64,000 nt of DNA from Pseudorasbora parva (lineage: Eukaryota; Chordata; Actinopteri; Cypriniformes; Gobionidae): positions 24,964,950 to 25,028,949 of the forward strand of contig NC_090177.1 in the NCBI RefSeq assembly GCF_024679245.1. Reading direction: 5' to 3'. The notes below the pieces were generated by a model. It saw only the letters and a program-made list of their open reading frames with translations, was not told the origin of the DNA and did not search any database. Position 1 is the first letter of the stretch. Each line of letters begins with the position of its first letter. Position numbers and translations under genes: made by a program. Shown here in pieces: positions 35,959-47,071 of this stretch.

Positions 35959-37007
35959 TGGTTTCAGCAATGGTTTCGACATTGTTTTAGCAAACTCATT
36001 AATCTACTAATAACATCTCACAAAACAATTATTTCCAATGGATGAAATCAAGTCCTGTTTGCATACTAGTTTATTTTTGTTATCTAGAAGGAAAATTATC
36101 TGTTTGTGCTACTATTTCATGTTGACTTAATGTTGGAGGAGTCATATTCTTTGTATTTTGGGGTAAATCTTAATTCATTTTATGGTGTCATGTTCACTTT
36201 TTTTGTTAAAATTATTTTATTTCTATTTACTCATTTTAACCACTAAATGATTTTTTTTTATTATTATTATTATTTTTTTTAAATTTATTTATTTTATTTT
36301 TTTTTTGCCAAAGTTTGCCGGTAGTCTGATAGGAGTCGTTTTGCTTAAAAATGGTTTGACTGATTAGCATTTTCTGAGTCAGCAAGGCAGGTCAGCTCAG
36401 TACTCTGTACGAAACCAGTGAGGTTTTTCTGTACTTTGATCCATTGATTCAAAGCCTAGTTGTACATGTTGGGGTTTGTGGATATGTGGCAGTTTCAACA
36501 GTCTCAGGGATGCTGGTGGGCTACGATCGTTCATGTGGCCATCCACACTACAAAGCCTAGACATTTGGCTTCTGTGAATGCCTCAGCTCTGGACACCGTG
36601 ACCAAAACAATAAGGTCATGCCATCATGGGTGTTCCTGTTTAAAATGTTAGTGGTTCTAATTTAAGGATAATTCATTGATAAAGGGCACATGACTACATT
36701 ATTCATTATATATGTATGTAATCATATTTAAGCAGTAAATGAATGTTTGCGTAAGTGATTATTTAATCTTAAAATGACAATGTTCGTTATTTATGATGCT
36801 GCTCAAAATATCCCAGCAATAATTGAGACCACTTTAAATGCTGCTCAATTGTAATAGTGCCTGTACTAAGCTTTTCACAAACAATAAATAATTCCAAATG
36901 ATGAGATCTTGAAATCACTGAATTTTTTGCAATTAGCACTTGGTGTTCTTGTGCTCCATTCAGAAAAGGCCTAAAGTTTCTCTCTATAACGATGGTTTAT
37001 TTTACAG

Positions 37008-37148
37008 GCTTCTAGCCAGACACTGTTTGGGACAGACCTGGACCCAGATGGATCCCCTCAGTTGAGCACAGAAGTGACCTCTGAGATGTTTGCACACTCT
37101 GGAGAATGCACCGCCCCGTCCTACAGCAGCATGGAAGAGGTGGATTGA
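37008..37148 (+). CDS. usp19: usp19 terminal exon B: soluble tail ending in EEVD
   Basis: Acceptor TTTACAG at 37001-37007, phase 0, so it joins the donor at 33732/33733 in frame. It encodes 46 residues, starting ASSQTLFGTDLDPDG and ending SGECTAPSYSSMEEVD, then TGA. There is no hydrophobic segment. The last four residues, EEVD, are the tail of cytosolic Hsp70/Hsp90 that docks TPR proteins. Mammalian cytosolic USP19 isoforms are known to lack the membrane anchor and to work with HSP90. The predicted protein is 1,445 residues. Candidate poly(A) signals AATAAA lie at 38040-38045 and 38062-38067. Confidence 0.85.
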   Translation, partial: ASSQTLFGTDLDPDGSPQLSTEVTSEMFAHSGECTAPSYSSMEEVD

Positions 37149-38640
37149 AACATGACTCAGTCAGGGAGACTTGCTTCCACACACACACACACACACAAAA
37201 GATTAGATAGACTTTAATGCACACAAGTGGATCTAGCATGGCAAAGGTGCTCAATTTTTTTGATTTACATTAGCAATGTGGAGGAAAAAAAGGCTGTGTA
37301 TACATTTTCAAAACAGACTGTTTGGAAATGTCTGATTAAGTGGCCTGTATGTTCAGATGACAAACATAAGGTGATGCTTAAAATAAAAACTAATCCTCAA
37401 ACACATTCACAAATAATTCATACAGTCATAAGAATAATTGCACAGATATGTACTTTTTTTAATGTATGTAAACATTTTAACACTTAGAATTATGCCTTTC
37501 ACAATTTCCCATGATAGGTTTCTAATACAATGTTTATCTTGCTTGTATTTACACGAGGTGTTACTTTGGTAAAAACCCATCAACAACTGAGATCAACATG
37601 GTTTGTTTGGATGCACAGAAAGAGTTTTTGTTTTTCTCACTGAAGTGTCATCTGGCCTGTTTCTCTGTAAAGAGTCTGGAAGTGTTGTGCAAAACTTGCA
37701 GTTGTTGTAGGTAAAGTTTTAAGTGTGGATAAGGCAGATTGTTTGGGGGGGGTTTTTCACACTCGGGCCATTAATACAAGTGGCGCCCTGTTTTTTCTTT
37801 CTCAGACAATCCAGCAATTTAATTTTTTATTTTGTTTTACTCCATGTCAAATCCTGTGGAAATGCAAAAGCTTTATTGGCTGAGATGCATGTTGACCTTC
37901 AATAGCCCTAGTTCAGTGTATCATATACCATCTTTTTTGTTGTTGTTGAGTGGATTGTCTCGTTTCCCCATTCCTTGTTTTCGTATTGGACTGCATAGTA
38001 AGCGGGAACTGGGGGTTTGATCGTAAGAATGCTGCTGTGAATAAAACAAATGGTTAATATAAATAAAAGCCTTTTTTTGCATAACCTTAGATGTTATGGC
38101 TGTATGTGCATATTTATTTGTCAAATTTTAATGTTTATCATGTAAGTTGGAAGTAAAATATTTAATTACCAGGTGATCCACATAAGATAAAACTGCCCAC
38201 CCTGGTAAATATGAGCAAATACAGCTGTAAATCAGCATTTTCTTATTTTGATCTTTAATTAAAAATAAATCAAGCATCTGGCTTTTCATTTAAGTAAATC
38301 AATTGAAAAGGTGAGAAAATCAAATAATGAAAAACCGTTTTCTCCAATAGCCACGTTACTGGGAGGACAGGAGTGGGTGGCGCAGCAATCTCGCTCTTTC
38401 TCGCGGTATTTGACACTGACAAGGAAGTCAGTCATGCTGTCATCGCAAAAGCCGGTTTGGGGAGCTCACAGCTCAGCGGTTTTTAGTCAAACGTTCTTTC
38501 TTAAACGAATATATCAATAACTGACTGCGCGACAGATAAACAATGAGATAATCACGTGTCAGGCTGTTGTCCATTGATTGAGAAGATTGTCACCCGCGTA
38601 ACGTGTCGTTAACTTGCATGGAATCTGGACGGATTCATCG
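37149..38640 (+). other. usp19 3' UTR and upstream region of the next gene
   Basis: 3' UTR of the EEVD-tail transcript up to AATAAA at 38040-38067, with a short (CA)n at about 37181-37197. The spacer to the start codon at 38709 is about 640 bp. CpG content rises from about 38390 (CTCGCTCTTTCTCGCGG), which probably marks the promoter of the HAD-like gene. Confidence 0.55.
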
Positions 38641-38708
38641 TCGCCAGAGATAAATATCCTACTCTACGTTGAAGTAAATATATACCCTCGTATACATATT
38701 TTAGCACT

Positions 38709-40812
38709 ATGTATAACTCGGAGAGCAATCTTGAAAGAAGTATCGATCAGAACCAAACCAATGAATGCAGCAGCAGAAGTGACGTGAACTCTGACAGGGC
38801 AGGTCAAAATAAAGACCCTTCTGATTTAATCCTGAGGAGAACTTCCAGAAGAATCGTCCTTCACTTTGATCTCAACAACACAATCCTTGTATCTGACGCA
38901 GTCACAAAACAAGGAACTGTAGGTGCTCTTGAATACTTCCTGTCCACGGTGACCTGGGGGCGCATGACAAAAGGTAAGACCATTTGTTCAACCTAGTCCC
39001 TGACTAAAATACATGTTTGAGCTGTTTTAACGGAACGCTTCTTGCCGTGACAATTCGTTATATTTATATTGCGCTTTTCTAGACACTCAAAGCGTTTTAC
39101 ATATGGAAAGGGGAATCTCCTCAACCACCACCAACGTGCAGCATCCACCTGGATGATACGACAGCAGCCATATTGCGCCAGAACGACCAAAACACACCAG
39201 CTGATTGGTGGAAAGGAGACCGTGATTAAGCCAATTAGGATATGGGGATTATTAGGAGGCCAATGGGCACATTTGGCCAGGATGCCAGGGTTACACCCCT
39301 ACTCTTTATGGAAAGACATCCTGGGATTTTTAATGACCACAGAGAGTCAGGACCTCGGTTTAACGTCTCATCCGAAGGATGATCTTAAAATATGTCTATT
39401 ATCTTAAAATATATCAGTGTCATTGTTTTGTCTCAAGATGCACACCAGTAATGTTTTTTTTCTTTCTCAGACATGTTTATAAAAGCTACTTAAATGCCCT
39501 AGTTGCCCCGAATTTCGACTCTTTCAAATTATTACCCCCTCGTTGAAGTCACTTACCTGATTGCCTAACCCTAAACCTACCAATAATAGGGGGCTAATTT
39601 GGCGGAGGTTAGAATTCGGCACAACACTCCAATTGAACTATATTAATCTAAGCCCTGTTGCCCTGCACACGGATTCAGTCTCCTTTGCTTAGCATCACAT
39701 CACATGGCTCTTCTCACTGATTGCAGGTAAATGGGAGTGGTTGTCAGAAGCACCATCTCTCCTCCAGCCTTGTGAGGGTGCCGTCACATACTACTCTCAG
39801 TTTGGCCGAGTCGCAAGCTTCACAACCGTAGGTCCAGGCCGAAGGTTCCGGAAGGTCCTGGAAGAACATCTAGAGCTGCTCCAATGGCCGTCAGACTTGC
39901 CTGCAGATAAGGAGCTGTCTGTTAAGGGAGAAGATGGAAAGTTGTATCACTGGATCCTACCTTCTTTCTTTCAGTTGCTGCAGGACTTGGCTTCACAGGG
40001 AGTCGAGTTCTCCGTCCTGTTCCGTACATTTGGCTCAGATCTCCCCCGTGTTCTGACTATTGTCCAGCACGCCGTCGAAAATGGCTCGCATCCACTTTTT
40101 CCCGACCTCCCGGCTCTAAAGGTATTTAACATGAAGAAGTAGGTTTCATGTTGTCCTAGATGAAGCAAGCCTCATTAGGACTGTCTCCCCTTACAGCTGA
40201 AGGTGAATGTGACCTCCGGACGCATCAGGTGCAGTGGTAAGGGTGCAACGCTGATTCGTGGAGAAGAACGTGTGTCCACACGGGACGGAGAGCGGTGTGT
40301 GTACCAGTATCTGAGCTCTGCTGAGGGTCTGGGTGGCTTCCAAGACCACTTTGACTGGTGAGGAGCCTGGTGTGTGTGCGTGTGTATAAAATATCATTTT
40401 GTTTATCCGTATCAAGCCTTTTTTCTTCCCGAATAGGTGGGCACGGAACACGTACTCCATTTTAGGAGGAAAACCACTCTGGATTGACCCTTTTGATCCC
40501 AAAGTTCAGCATATCTTCATTGATGACAACATTCGGCAGAACGATGAGGACACTATTGTCCATCCAAAGGTGTGTGATGTTAATTTTCTCTTCTCCAGAT
40601 TAAGTGTCCCATGTTTCTCACCCATTCTACTGTACACTCAGGTGTTTTTGGACAGTGAGGGCTTACAGACTCGAACAGCCTCCACATCAGAGCTGTATGA
40701 TCTGTGTCTGGTACAGAACGACCTTCTGAAGGCCATTTCTGAGCCTGGATATTTCACCCGACGCATCCAGATCTGCATGGATAACTATGAGGGGAATATC
40801 CAAACAGGGTAG
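38709..40812 (+). CDS. HAD-fold protein of unknown function (5 exons, 374 residues)
   Basis: Exons 38709-38973, 39727-40121, 40197-40357, 40437-40569, 40642-40812; 1,125 nt, frame continuous. The first 45 residues are polar and likely disordered. Then RRIVLHFDLNNTIL matches HAD motif I: a beta strand ending in the presumed nucleophile Asp54, with Asn56 where most HAD phosphatases have Asp, and Thr58. VEFSVLFRTFGSD (Thr189) fits motif II. HIFIDDNIRQND (Asp303, Asp304) fits motif IV for Mg2+ binding. The motif III Lys is not certain. A large cap-like segment lies between motifs I and II. No signal peptide or membrane segment. I recognise the fold but not the gene; FDLNNTIL-type proteins occur as uncharacterised eukaryotic proteins. 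The start is the first ATG of an open exon; poly(A) signal at 41775-41780. Confidence 0.82.
39050..39405 (+). repeat. Dispersed repeat in the HAD-gene first intron
   Basis: Contains CACTCAAAGCGTTTTACAT, GGGGAATCTCCTCAACCACC, GGTTACACCCCTACTC and GGTTTAACGTCTCATCCGAA, strings I recall from a very common fish interspersed repeat. It carries an open frame of 112 codons with no domain. Not part of the gene: it lies between the donor at 38973 and the acceptor at 39726. Confidence 0.65.
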
Positions 40813-42140
40813 TTAGATGAATCTCAAGTCATGCTGGGAAACGCATAATATAAAACAGACAAATTATGCACTCACACTACTGTGGTATGTGGATATATGT
40901 GGAAAAACTATGTTCTCTGTTACAACCACAGATCAACACCCTTTCTTTACCTAATGAAGAATGTTGCAATCAATAGATCCATATAGATATATATTATTTA
41001 CCATCATAGTCATGGGTCAGATTAACTATATGTCTAACAATCATAAACGCATTGGCAGCTGCTTCATAGATCTATTTTATTATATATGCATGAAGATGGT
41101 TCTTTCAACAGTATTCTCAGGGTTTGTGAACATCAGAGGTAGTTTTTTCGTGTTTACATTTTGATAAATTTAATCAAATTAAGTTAATCATATTAAAACT
41201 AGTGTTGTCAAATCGACGAATCGCATCTTGCATACGTTTGTAAATATTTTGTATGTGTGTGTGTGTAATTGATACACACACATATACATGCATACACAAA
41301 CTTTTATGTTAGATACCATTTTTCGATTTAAAAGCACTAATCAAAACACTTGAATTTTTAGACATTTTTTGTGAAGAATAATTAATTTTCTATAATATTT
41401 TTAAACCCTTTTGATTTGTTCTTACACCAGTGTGAAGCTGAGACTAACCAAAGCAGAATTTGACAATATTTCTAACAATCTTTAAGTAGCTTGGAGTTTA
41501 CCTATGCATTTTTACACAATTTTACATTTTAAAATGGACATTATTTAAATCACAGTTCCATGTGTCTGCATCCTTTTTATTAGATAATCCAAACAACAAT
41601 TAATGCTTTTTGATTCCTGTGGAATCAAATTCCATCCGTTTCATCTCACTGTCATGTGAGATTGTTCTACTGAAGTTTGTCATTGCACAGTTACTGCTTT
41701 TAGTGTGTATTGTTATTTAATGCATTATTTATTATGGCGTTTTTTTAATTACCTTTTTTTTGGGGGGTGGGGGGAATAAAATAATTTGGACTTTAATGCG
41801 TGGTCTCTTTGTACTGTGTTTATTGCCTCCGTCTATCTATAACTTGTTTATGCACGTTTTAAACGAACTTATGTTTGTTTGCGTGTATATATGACTAAAT
41901 ATTTACATTTGTTCTTCTCTCATATTTGAAAGCTTTCACTTTAGATTTGACATCAAGGCAAAACATTGTTAGCCTATTCTTTAGGAAAACCTAAAATCAT
42001 ATTGGATTTAAAAGATCAGACGAAAGTCAGTATATGTAATCTGAAGTGTTCCACAAACAAAGCTTCTGGATTTTCAGCTCATTTCAGATTTGTAGTAAAT
42101 GTAAGCATTTAACATTAATACGCAAATGTGATCTGAGACG
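40813..42140 (+). other. HAD-gene 3' UTR and spacer to lrrc23
   Basis: AT-rich. Holds AATAAA at 41775-41780 after a G-rich run (41760-41774). No other gene or repeat ends recognised. Confidence 0.6.
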
Positions 42141-42146
42141 AATGGT

Positions 42147-42170
42147 GTTACTATGGAAACGGCCATAAAC
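42147..42170 (+). promoter_or_regulatory. lrrc23: X-box (RFX) and forkhead-like sites of lrrc23
   Basis: GTTACTATGGAAAC at 42147-42160 fits the 14-bp ciliary X-box GTTRCYATRGYAAC with one mismatch. ATAAACA at 42164-42170 fits a forkhead core. They lie about 330 bp before the start codon, within or just upstream of a likely non-coding exon ending at 42185 (CACGAG|GTGAGT). RFX and FOXJ1 drive motile-cilium genes, and LRRC23 is a radial-spoke protein, so the placement makes sense. Function is inferred. Confidence 0.6.
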
Positions 42171-42487
42171 ACGATTCAACACGAGGTGAGTAGCAAGCAA
42201 ACAAAGAAAACATGTTCAGATCATAGACCGTAAAAAAATTCAGATATACATATTGAAGTAAAAAAAAATAGTTCAATATTTGTTTGTCTAAAACTGTATA
42301 AGAGTAAGTGGTTTCTTTTTGGTGTAACGTTAACAACAACAACAACAACAAAAATAGTAGTGGTTATGATGCAAGCTAAAGTTAGCGTGCTGATCTTAAG
42401 CAGTAACTGCATTATCCATTTAAATGTCAAATAATTGATTTTAACACCTGAAAAGTTGATCAACAAGGTAGCCGAGACAGCAGAATA

Positions 42488-42641
42488 ATGTCCTTCTCTG
42501 ATGAAGATGAGGTGTTGAAAGTAGGGTCTGAGGAAGAGGAAGAAGATGTAGAGAAAAAGGAGATTTCAGGACAAGAGGATCAGGTAAACGATAAAAAAAA
42601 GATTGTAGTATGAATTTTATATATTCATTTAATTATTCTTG

Positions 42642-42704
<63 letters not shown>

Positions 42705-45622
42705 GAATAGAATGACATTAATATTGTCTATAATTGTTTTAATTACTTCATTATCAGTTAGAATCCTGTCCACTAACCCAGGACATGGTGGCGAAAAGCT
42801 TGTCCTTATTGTGTCGCACAGGGAATGGTCTGTCTCACGCCTATGTCAGACTTGACCTTAAAAGCAAGTAAGCTTGTCTAGGACGTTCTTCTTATTCCCA
42901 TCACTCCCAACATATTTACATGCTCATTTATTGTATCTCACAATGTTGAGCGTGCTCATTTTAAATTGGTTCCCACTGTACCTGTCTAAACCAGGGGTCT
43001 GACAGACCTGGCGTTGATCAGCTCCTTCATCCATCTGCGCTACTTTGACATATCCTCCAATCATTTGTCAGACTTCAGCCCATTGGCTGGCCTCACCCAG
43101 CTGCTGTGGGTCAAGGGAGACGGTAACCTGCTTCAGAGTTTTGAGGGTCAGCCGTTTGGCCAGCTCGCTTATCTACAGTGGCTCAGCTTTGCCAAAAACC
43201 GCCTATTTGATGTTAAGGGCATTGGAGGCCCAGCACTGGAAACCCTCAATCTCACTGGTTAGTTATGTCCATTTAGTATGCTATTGTACTTTTGCAGTGA
43301 CAATGAGGTCTTTATACTATAGTACCAACCACAATGATTTCTTTCAGCGAATTTAGAGTGCTATATTTAGGTATGTAACATACAGTATGTGATTCAATAC
43401 ATATTATAAGCTGGCCCTGGCCACATTTTATTGTCATTTGCACTAGACAATAACCATACAACATTAAGCTTCGTGAACAGCACTAAACAGCAAAATTTCA
43501 TGTCTATATTTTTAGGAAATGGTATCCAGACCATGCAGGGCCTGGAATATCACAATCTAACCAATCTGGTGACTCTCGAGCTCAGAGGAAATTGTTTGGA
43601 AACTACAGATGGCATTTACCTCCCCAATTTACGCCACTTGTATCTGGTAAAATTGCTCGTATTGATGTTTATGGTAAATAAAAGTACACGATACTGATTT
43701 GAATTATCATCTGGCACTTTCACACAACTATTTAGGCTCAGAACAATCTAAAGCGATTGGAGGGTCTGGAGAAGCTTGAGCATCTCAACACACTTCACCT
43801 CAGAGATAACAAGATAGAAACACTGGATGGACTCAGCCCCGACATGAAATGTCTCCAATATCTTAATGTCAGGTAACAGATAACAGCAAATGTGTTTTAC
43901 TGTAGACTGTCGTAATACCACTCTGATAACTCTTTTTCACATATTAAGGGGCAACCTTTTATCCTCTATGAGGGCTTTGCGAAATCTAGCAAATGTCAGG
44001 CAAACACTGAAGGCCCTTGTGCTCTTCGAGAATCCTTTAGCGAAGAATGACGATTACAGGATGTATGTGATCTCACATCTTTCCAAGCTGGAGCGACTGG
44101 ACAAGGATCCAATCACAGCTGAAGAGAAGTCTGCTTCCCAGGAGAAAGTGCGTCGCATGTTTATGACATATGCTATTATTAAATGTGCAGTGTATATTTT
44201 AGCGCCATCTAGCAGTGAGGTTGTGAATTGCAACCACGTTTCCCTTTCAAAGCACATTGAGAAGTAACAATGGCCGACACAGAAGAAAGATGTCGTCTGT
44301 GAAAGCAGAGAGTAGCTAGCGCTCTTTGAAGCAGTTTGTCCGTTTAGGACAGGGGTCTCCAATCTCGGTCCTGGAGGGCCGCTGTCCTGCAGAGTTTAGC
44401 TCCAGCCCCAAATAAACACACCTGAACATGCTAATCAGTGTCTTACTAGGGCCTTGTTGTAACCCTAATTAGCTGGTCCAGGTGTGTTTATTTGGGGCTG
44501 GAGCTAAACTCTGCAGGACAGCAGCCATCCAGGACTGAGATTGGAGACCCCTGGTTTAGGGCTACTGTAGAACAGTGGTTCTCAAACCTGTCCTGGGGAC
44601 CCCTCACCACTGCACATTTTGTATGTCTCCCTCATTAGACACACCTAATTTATATCTTGCAGTCGCTACTAATGAGCTGATAAGTTAAATCAGGTGTGTT
44701 AGATGAGGGAGCCATGCCAAACTTGCATTGGTGGGGGGTCCCCAGGACAGGTTTGGGAACCACTGCTGTAGAAACAGGACAGTGCCTTCACTGTAAGGGG
44801 ACCCGTGGTGTATGTAGATAGAAATTACTTTTCTAAAGGGTCCTGCACACTGTGCGATTTTTCAAAATCCTTTGCGAATGTCCCTTGTCAGACTGTACAA
44901 ACATGATCCCCGATGTAAGCCATGTCACACTGTAAGATCTCAGTTGGCATTAATGTCAGACTGCACGATAGTGATGGCGCACTAAAAACGGACGCGCACA
45001 AGAAAACTCGTCCCGAGTTTTATTTCATCAATGAATGAAACGTTCGGTGACAGTGAGCTGCATTACACGCGGGACTGAAATGCTGGCTACAAAGAAATCT
45101 CTAGCACTCGTTTTGGTCATAGTTTGTCTTAAAAAAACGGAGATATTTGACGGTCGCCGTAGGAGAAGTCACACTGCAGGATTGTGTGCCAAATCTTCTG
45201 ACACTGACAGAATTTCGTCTGAGGTAAAATTTGATCGCAGCGCTCATTAATCGGCTGCCGGTGAACATGTCAAACTAACCATCAAAGACGTCAGATTTTA
45301 GCCTAGGATCAGAGGAATCTTTTAGGATTTGCTAAATTTGTCTCAGATGGCCTAATCGTGGCCAAAATCGCACAGTGTGCACCCAGCTTAAGGTAATAAA
45401 ACACAATGATTCATTATTTAAAATCTTTATACACCACTGAAAACATAGTTACGTGTATAATATTGCATTTCTGTCAATAGGTCCTCATAAATACTACACA
45501 CTGCACCTTTAATTTACCTACATTTTTTTTATTGTGTCGATAAAGGTTTCTCAGATATCTTAATTTTACATTATAATGTCTTTTTTTAGGAATTTGAAGA
45601 TGAAGATGAAGAGGATAACTGA
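42488..45622 (+). CDS. lrrc23: Leucine-rich repeat-containing protein 23 (7 coding exons, 322 residues)
   Basis: Exons 42488-42583, 42758-42867, 42995-43257, 43516-43646, 43736-43872, 43949-44147, 45590-45622; frame continuous (969 nt). An acidic N-terminus (MSFSDEDEVLKVGSEEEEE) precedes about seven leucine-rich repeats of the SDS22-like type (LTNLVTLELRGNCLETTDGI, LEHLNTLHLRDNKIETLDGL), closed by an LRR cap (NPLAKNDDYRMYVISHLSKLERLDKDPI). Length is close to the human protein (about 343). LRRC23 is a radial-spoke head component of motile cilia and sperm flagella. A non-coding exon probably ends at 42185, with the start-codon exon opening at about 42468. The last exon is only 10 codons plus stop (EFEDEDEEDN) and is the least certain part. 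Poly(A) signal AATAAA at 45671-45676. Confidence 0.9.
42643..42702. repeat. (TA)n microsatellite
   Basis: About 30 TA units in the first coding intron of lrrc23. Confidence 0.97.
44350..44553. mobile_element. hAT MITE, 204-bp near-perfect hairpin
   Basis: Begins CAGGGGTCTCCAATCTCGGT; its arms are nearly exact reverse complements (GAGTTTAGCTCCAGCCCC against GGGGCTGGAGCTAAACTC). Flanking 8-mers GTTTAGGA (44342-44349) and GTTTAGGG (44554-44561) match at 7 of 8. High arm identity suggests fairly recent insertion. In the last intron of lrrc23. Confidence 0.88.
44573..44765. mobile_element. Second hAT MITE, 193 bp, exact 8-bp target duplication
   Basis: Ends CAGTGGTTCTCAAACCTGTC ... GACAGGTTTGGGAACCACTG, a Charlie-like hAT terminus. 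Flanked by CTGTAGAA at 44565-44572 and 44766-44773, identical. It starts 19 bp after the first MITE. Confidence 0.9.
44837..45388. mobile_element. Harbinger-like MITE with TAA target duplication
   Basis: Left end AGGGTCCTGCACACTGTGCG; right end, reverse-complemented, AGCTGGGTGCACACTGTGCG, with AT-TTT continuing. TAA occurs at both flanks (44834-44836, 45389-45391). No transposase ORF; third element in the same lrrc23 intron. Confidence 0.75.
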
Positions 45623-46700
45623 ATTGGTTGTGCTACATTGAAATATACTTGTAAATATAATTTTATTTTCAATAAAGTCTGCTATGAAAAAAACTTGGTT
45701 TCATTTGTAATATAGCCTTGGATGTGATCTTTATAGCTATAACTGTTGGTAGAGGGAAAAAATATATATGTTACTGAATAGCACTTGTTGTCACTATGAT
45801 AACAATGTACATATATCACAGTAATCTAATGCCTATCATGAAAAGAACAAAAGAAAACGCATCTCAAGGTTTGCAACCTAATTGTACATGCATTTATGTC
45901 CTTATTTATACATGTTTTAATTTTCTGTAATGTGACACACTTGGTATTCTACCAAGAGTGAGAACAAAAAAATGCTACTTCCTCGTCTCCTTTGTTTATT
46001 TCGCACATTAAAAAAGGGGCATGGCCTGTTTTTAACTCTATAATATAGGAAATAGTCAGAAACTTGTTTTTTTAATGGACAGTGTATTGAACCTTAAGTC
46101 AAAACCTAAATAAAGAAATAAAAAAAAATAAAAAAAATGCATGTGTCAAGTTTTGCATCATATACACAGGCTTTTATGGTCCATATATTACGATATAATG
46201 AGAATATGGAGCTCATGGAGGAAACACATCAGTTTTATTTAAATGTCCAAACTGGATAAAAATATGCAATTTTTATGTTTTTATAATTTGACATTCTGAT
46301 AGCTTTTAGCCTAATGTGAATCATGGAGCTTTTACCTAGACTAACATTAAATGTGCATAATATCTCCCAATACTCTGTCATAGTATTCTACTAACAGGAT
46401 TTTTCTAAACAACAATGATGTATAAATAAGTCAAATTTGCCAAAGTCGAGATAATTTGAATCTTGAAATATGGAAAACATTATGAACTATCATTTTTGAA
46501 GATGGGAAAAAATTTAATATGAGGTCTTAGAAATTGTAACACAGTCGGCTTTATAGGGTTAAATAGTTTCCACGATCTTTTTCATCAATTCTGTCATCAT
46601 GACTCGACGAATCATTGATAAATGAGCTAAGTGCCTTTTTCTGTGATTTACAATAGTCGCAACATTCAGTTATTGTAATAGTGTGTGCAAATGAAGGTTT
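45623..46700 (+). other. lrrc23 3' UTR and lrrc23-tkt spacer
   Basis: AT-rich intergenic DNA. An A-rich stretch near 46105-46140 may be a retroelement tail. No gene seen. Confidence 0.55.
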
Positions 46701-46859
46701 TACTTCAAAATACTTTACTTCTATATAAAAAACCCGACTAACTCAATTCTCTCAAAGCCTAATCTTATATCTGTGATATTCCAAAGAGCCGTTGTCGTCT
46801 GCGGTGTCTGCCCCTGATCTGGCAACCTCTCTTCTGCTGTCCTGTTGCGAAAAGCGTTT

Positions 46860-47071
46860 CGTCCAATGGTTGGCCTCAGCGGATGAGTTGACAGCTGACG
46901 TAACACGTCTCTTAAAAGCTACAGCGCACCACGCTACCCCCGCCCCACACTGTGCTCAGCTCTGGTGGTTACTGCGTTTATCTCAGCAATTACAGGTTAA
47001 CGTAGAATCAGAAGAGTTTAAGTTACAGCACTCGCGTTTATTTCATCTCATCCACCCCACATACTTCAAAC
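46860..47071 (+). promoter_or_regulatory. tkt: tkt promoter / 5' UTR region
   Basis: CpG-richer than its surroundings. CCAAT at 46863-46867 and a CRE/ATF-like TGACGTAA at 46896-46903 lie about 170-210 bp before the start codon. No clear TATA box. The transcription start is not located. Motif matches are short, so functional meaning is inference. Confidence 0.4.

Noticed and set aside
39069..39407. A 112-codon ORF in the HAD-gene intron
   Set aside because: It coincides with a dispersed repeat known by sight from many fish loci and lacks any domain.
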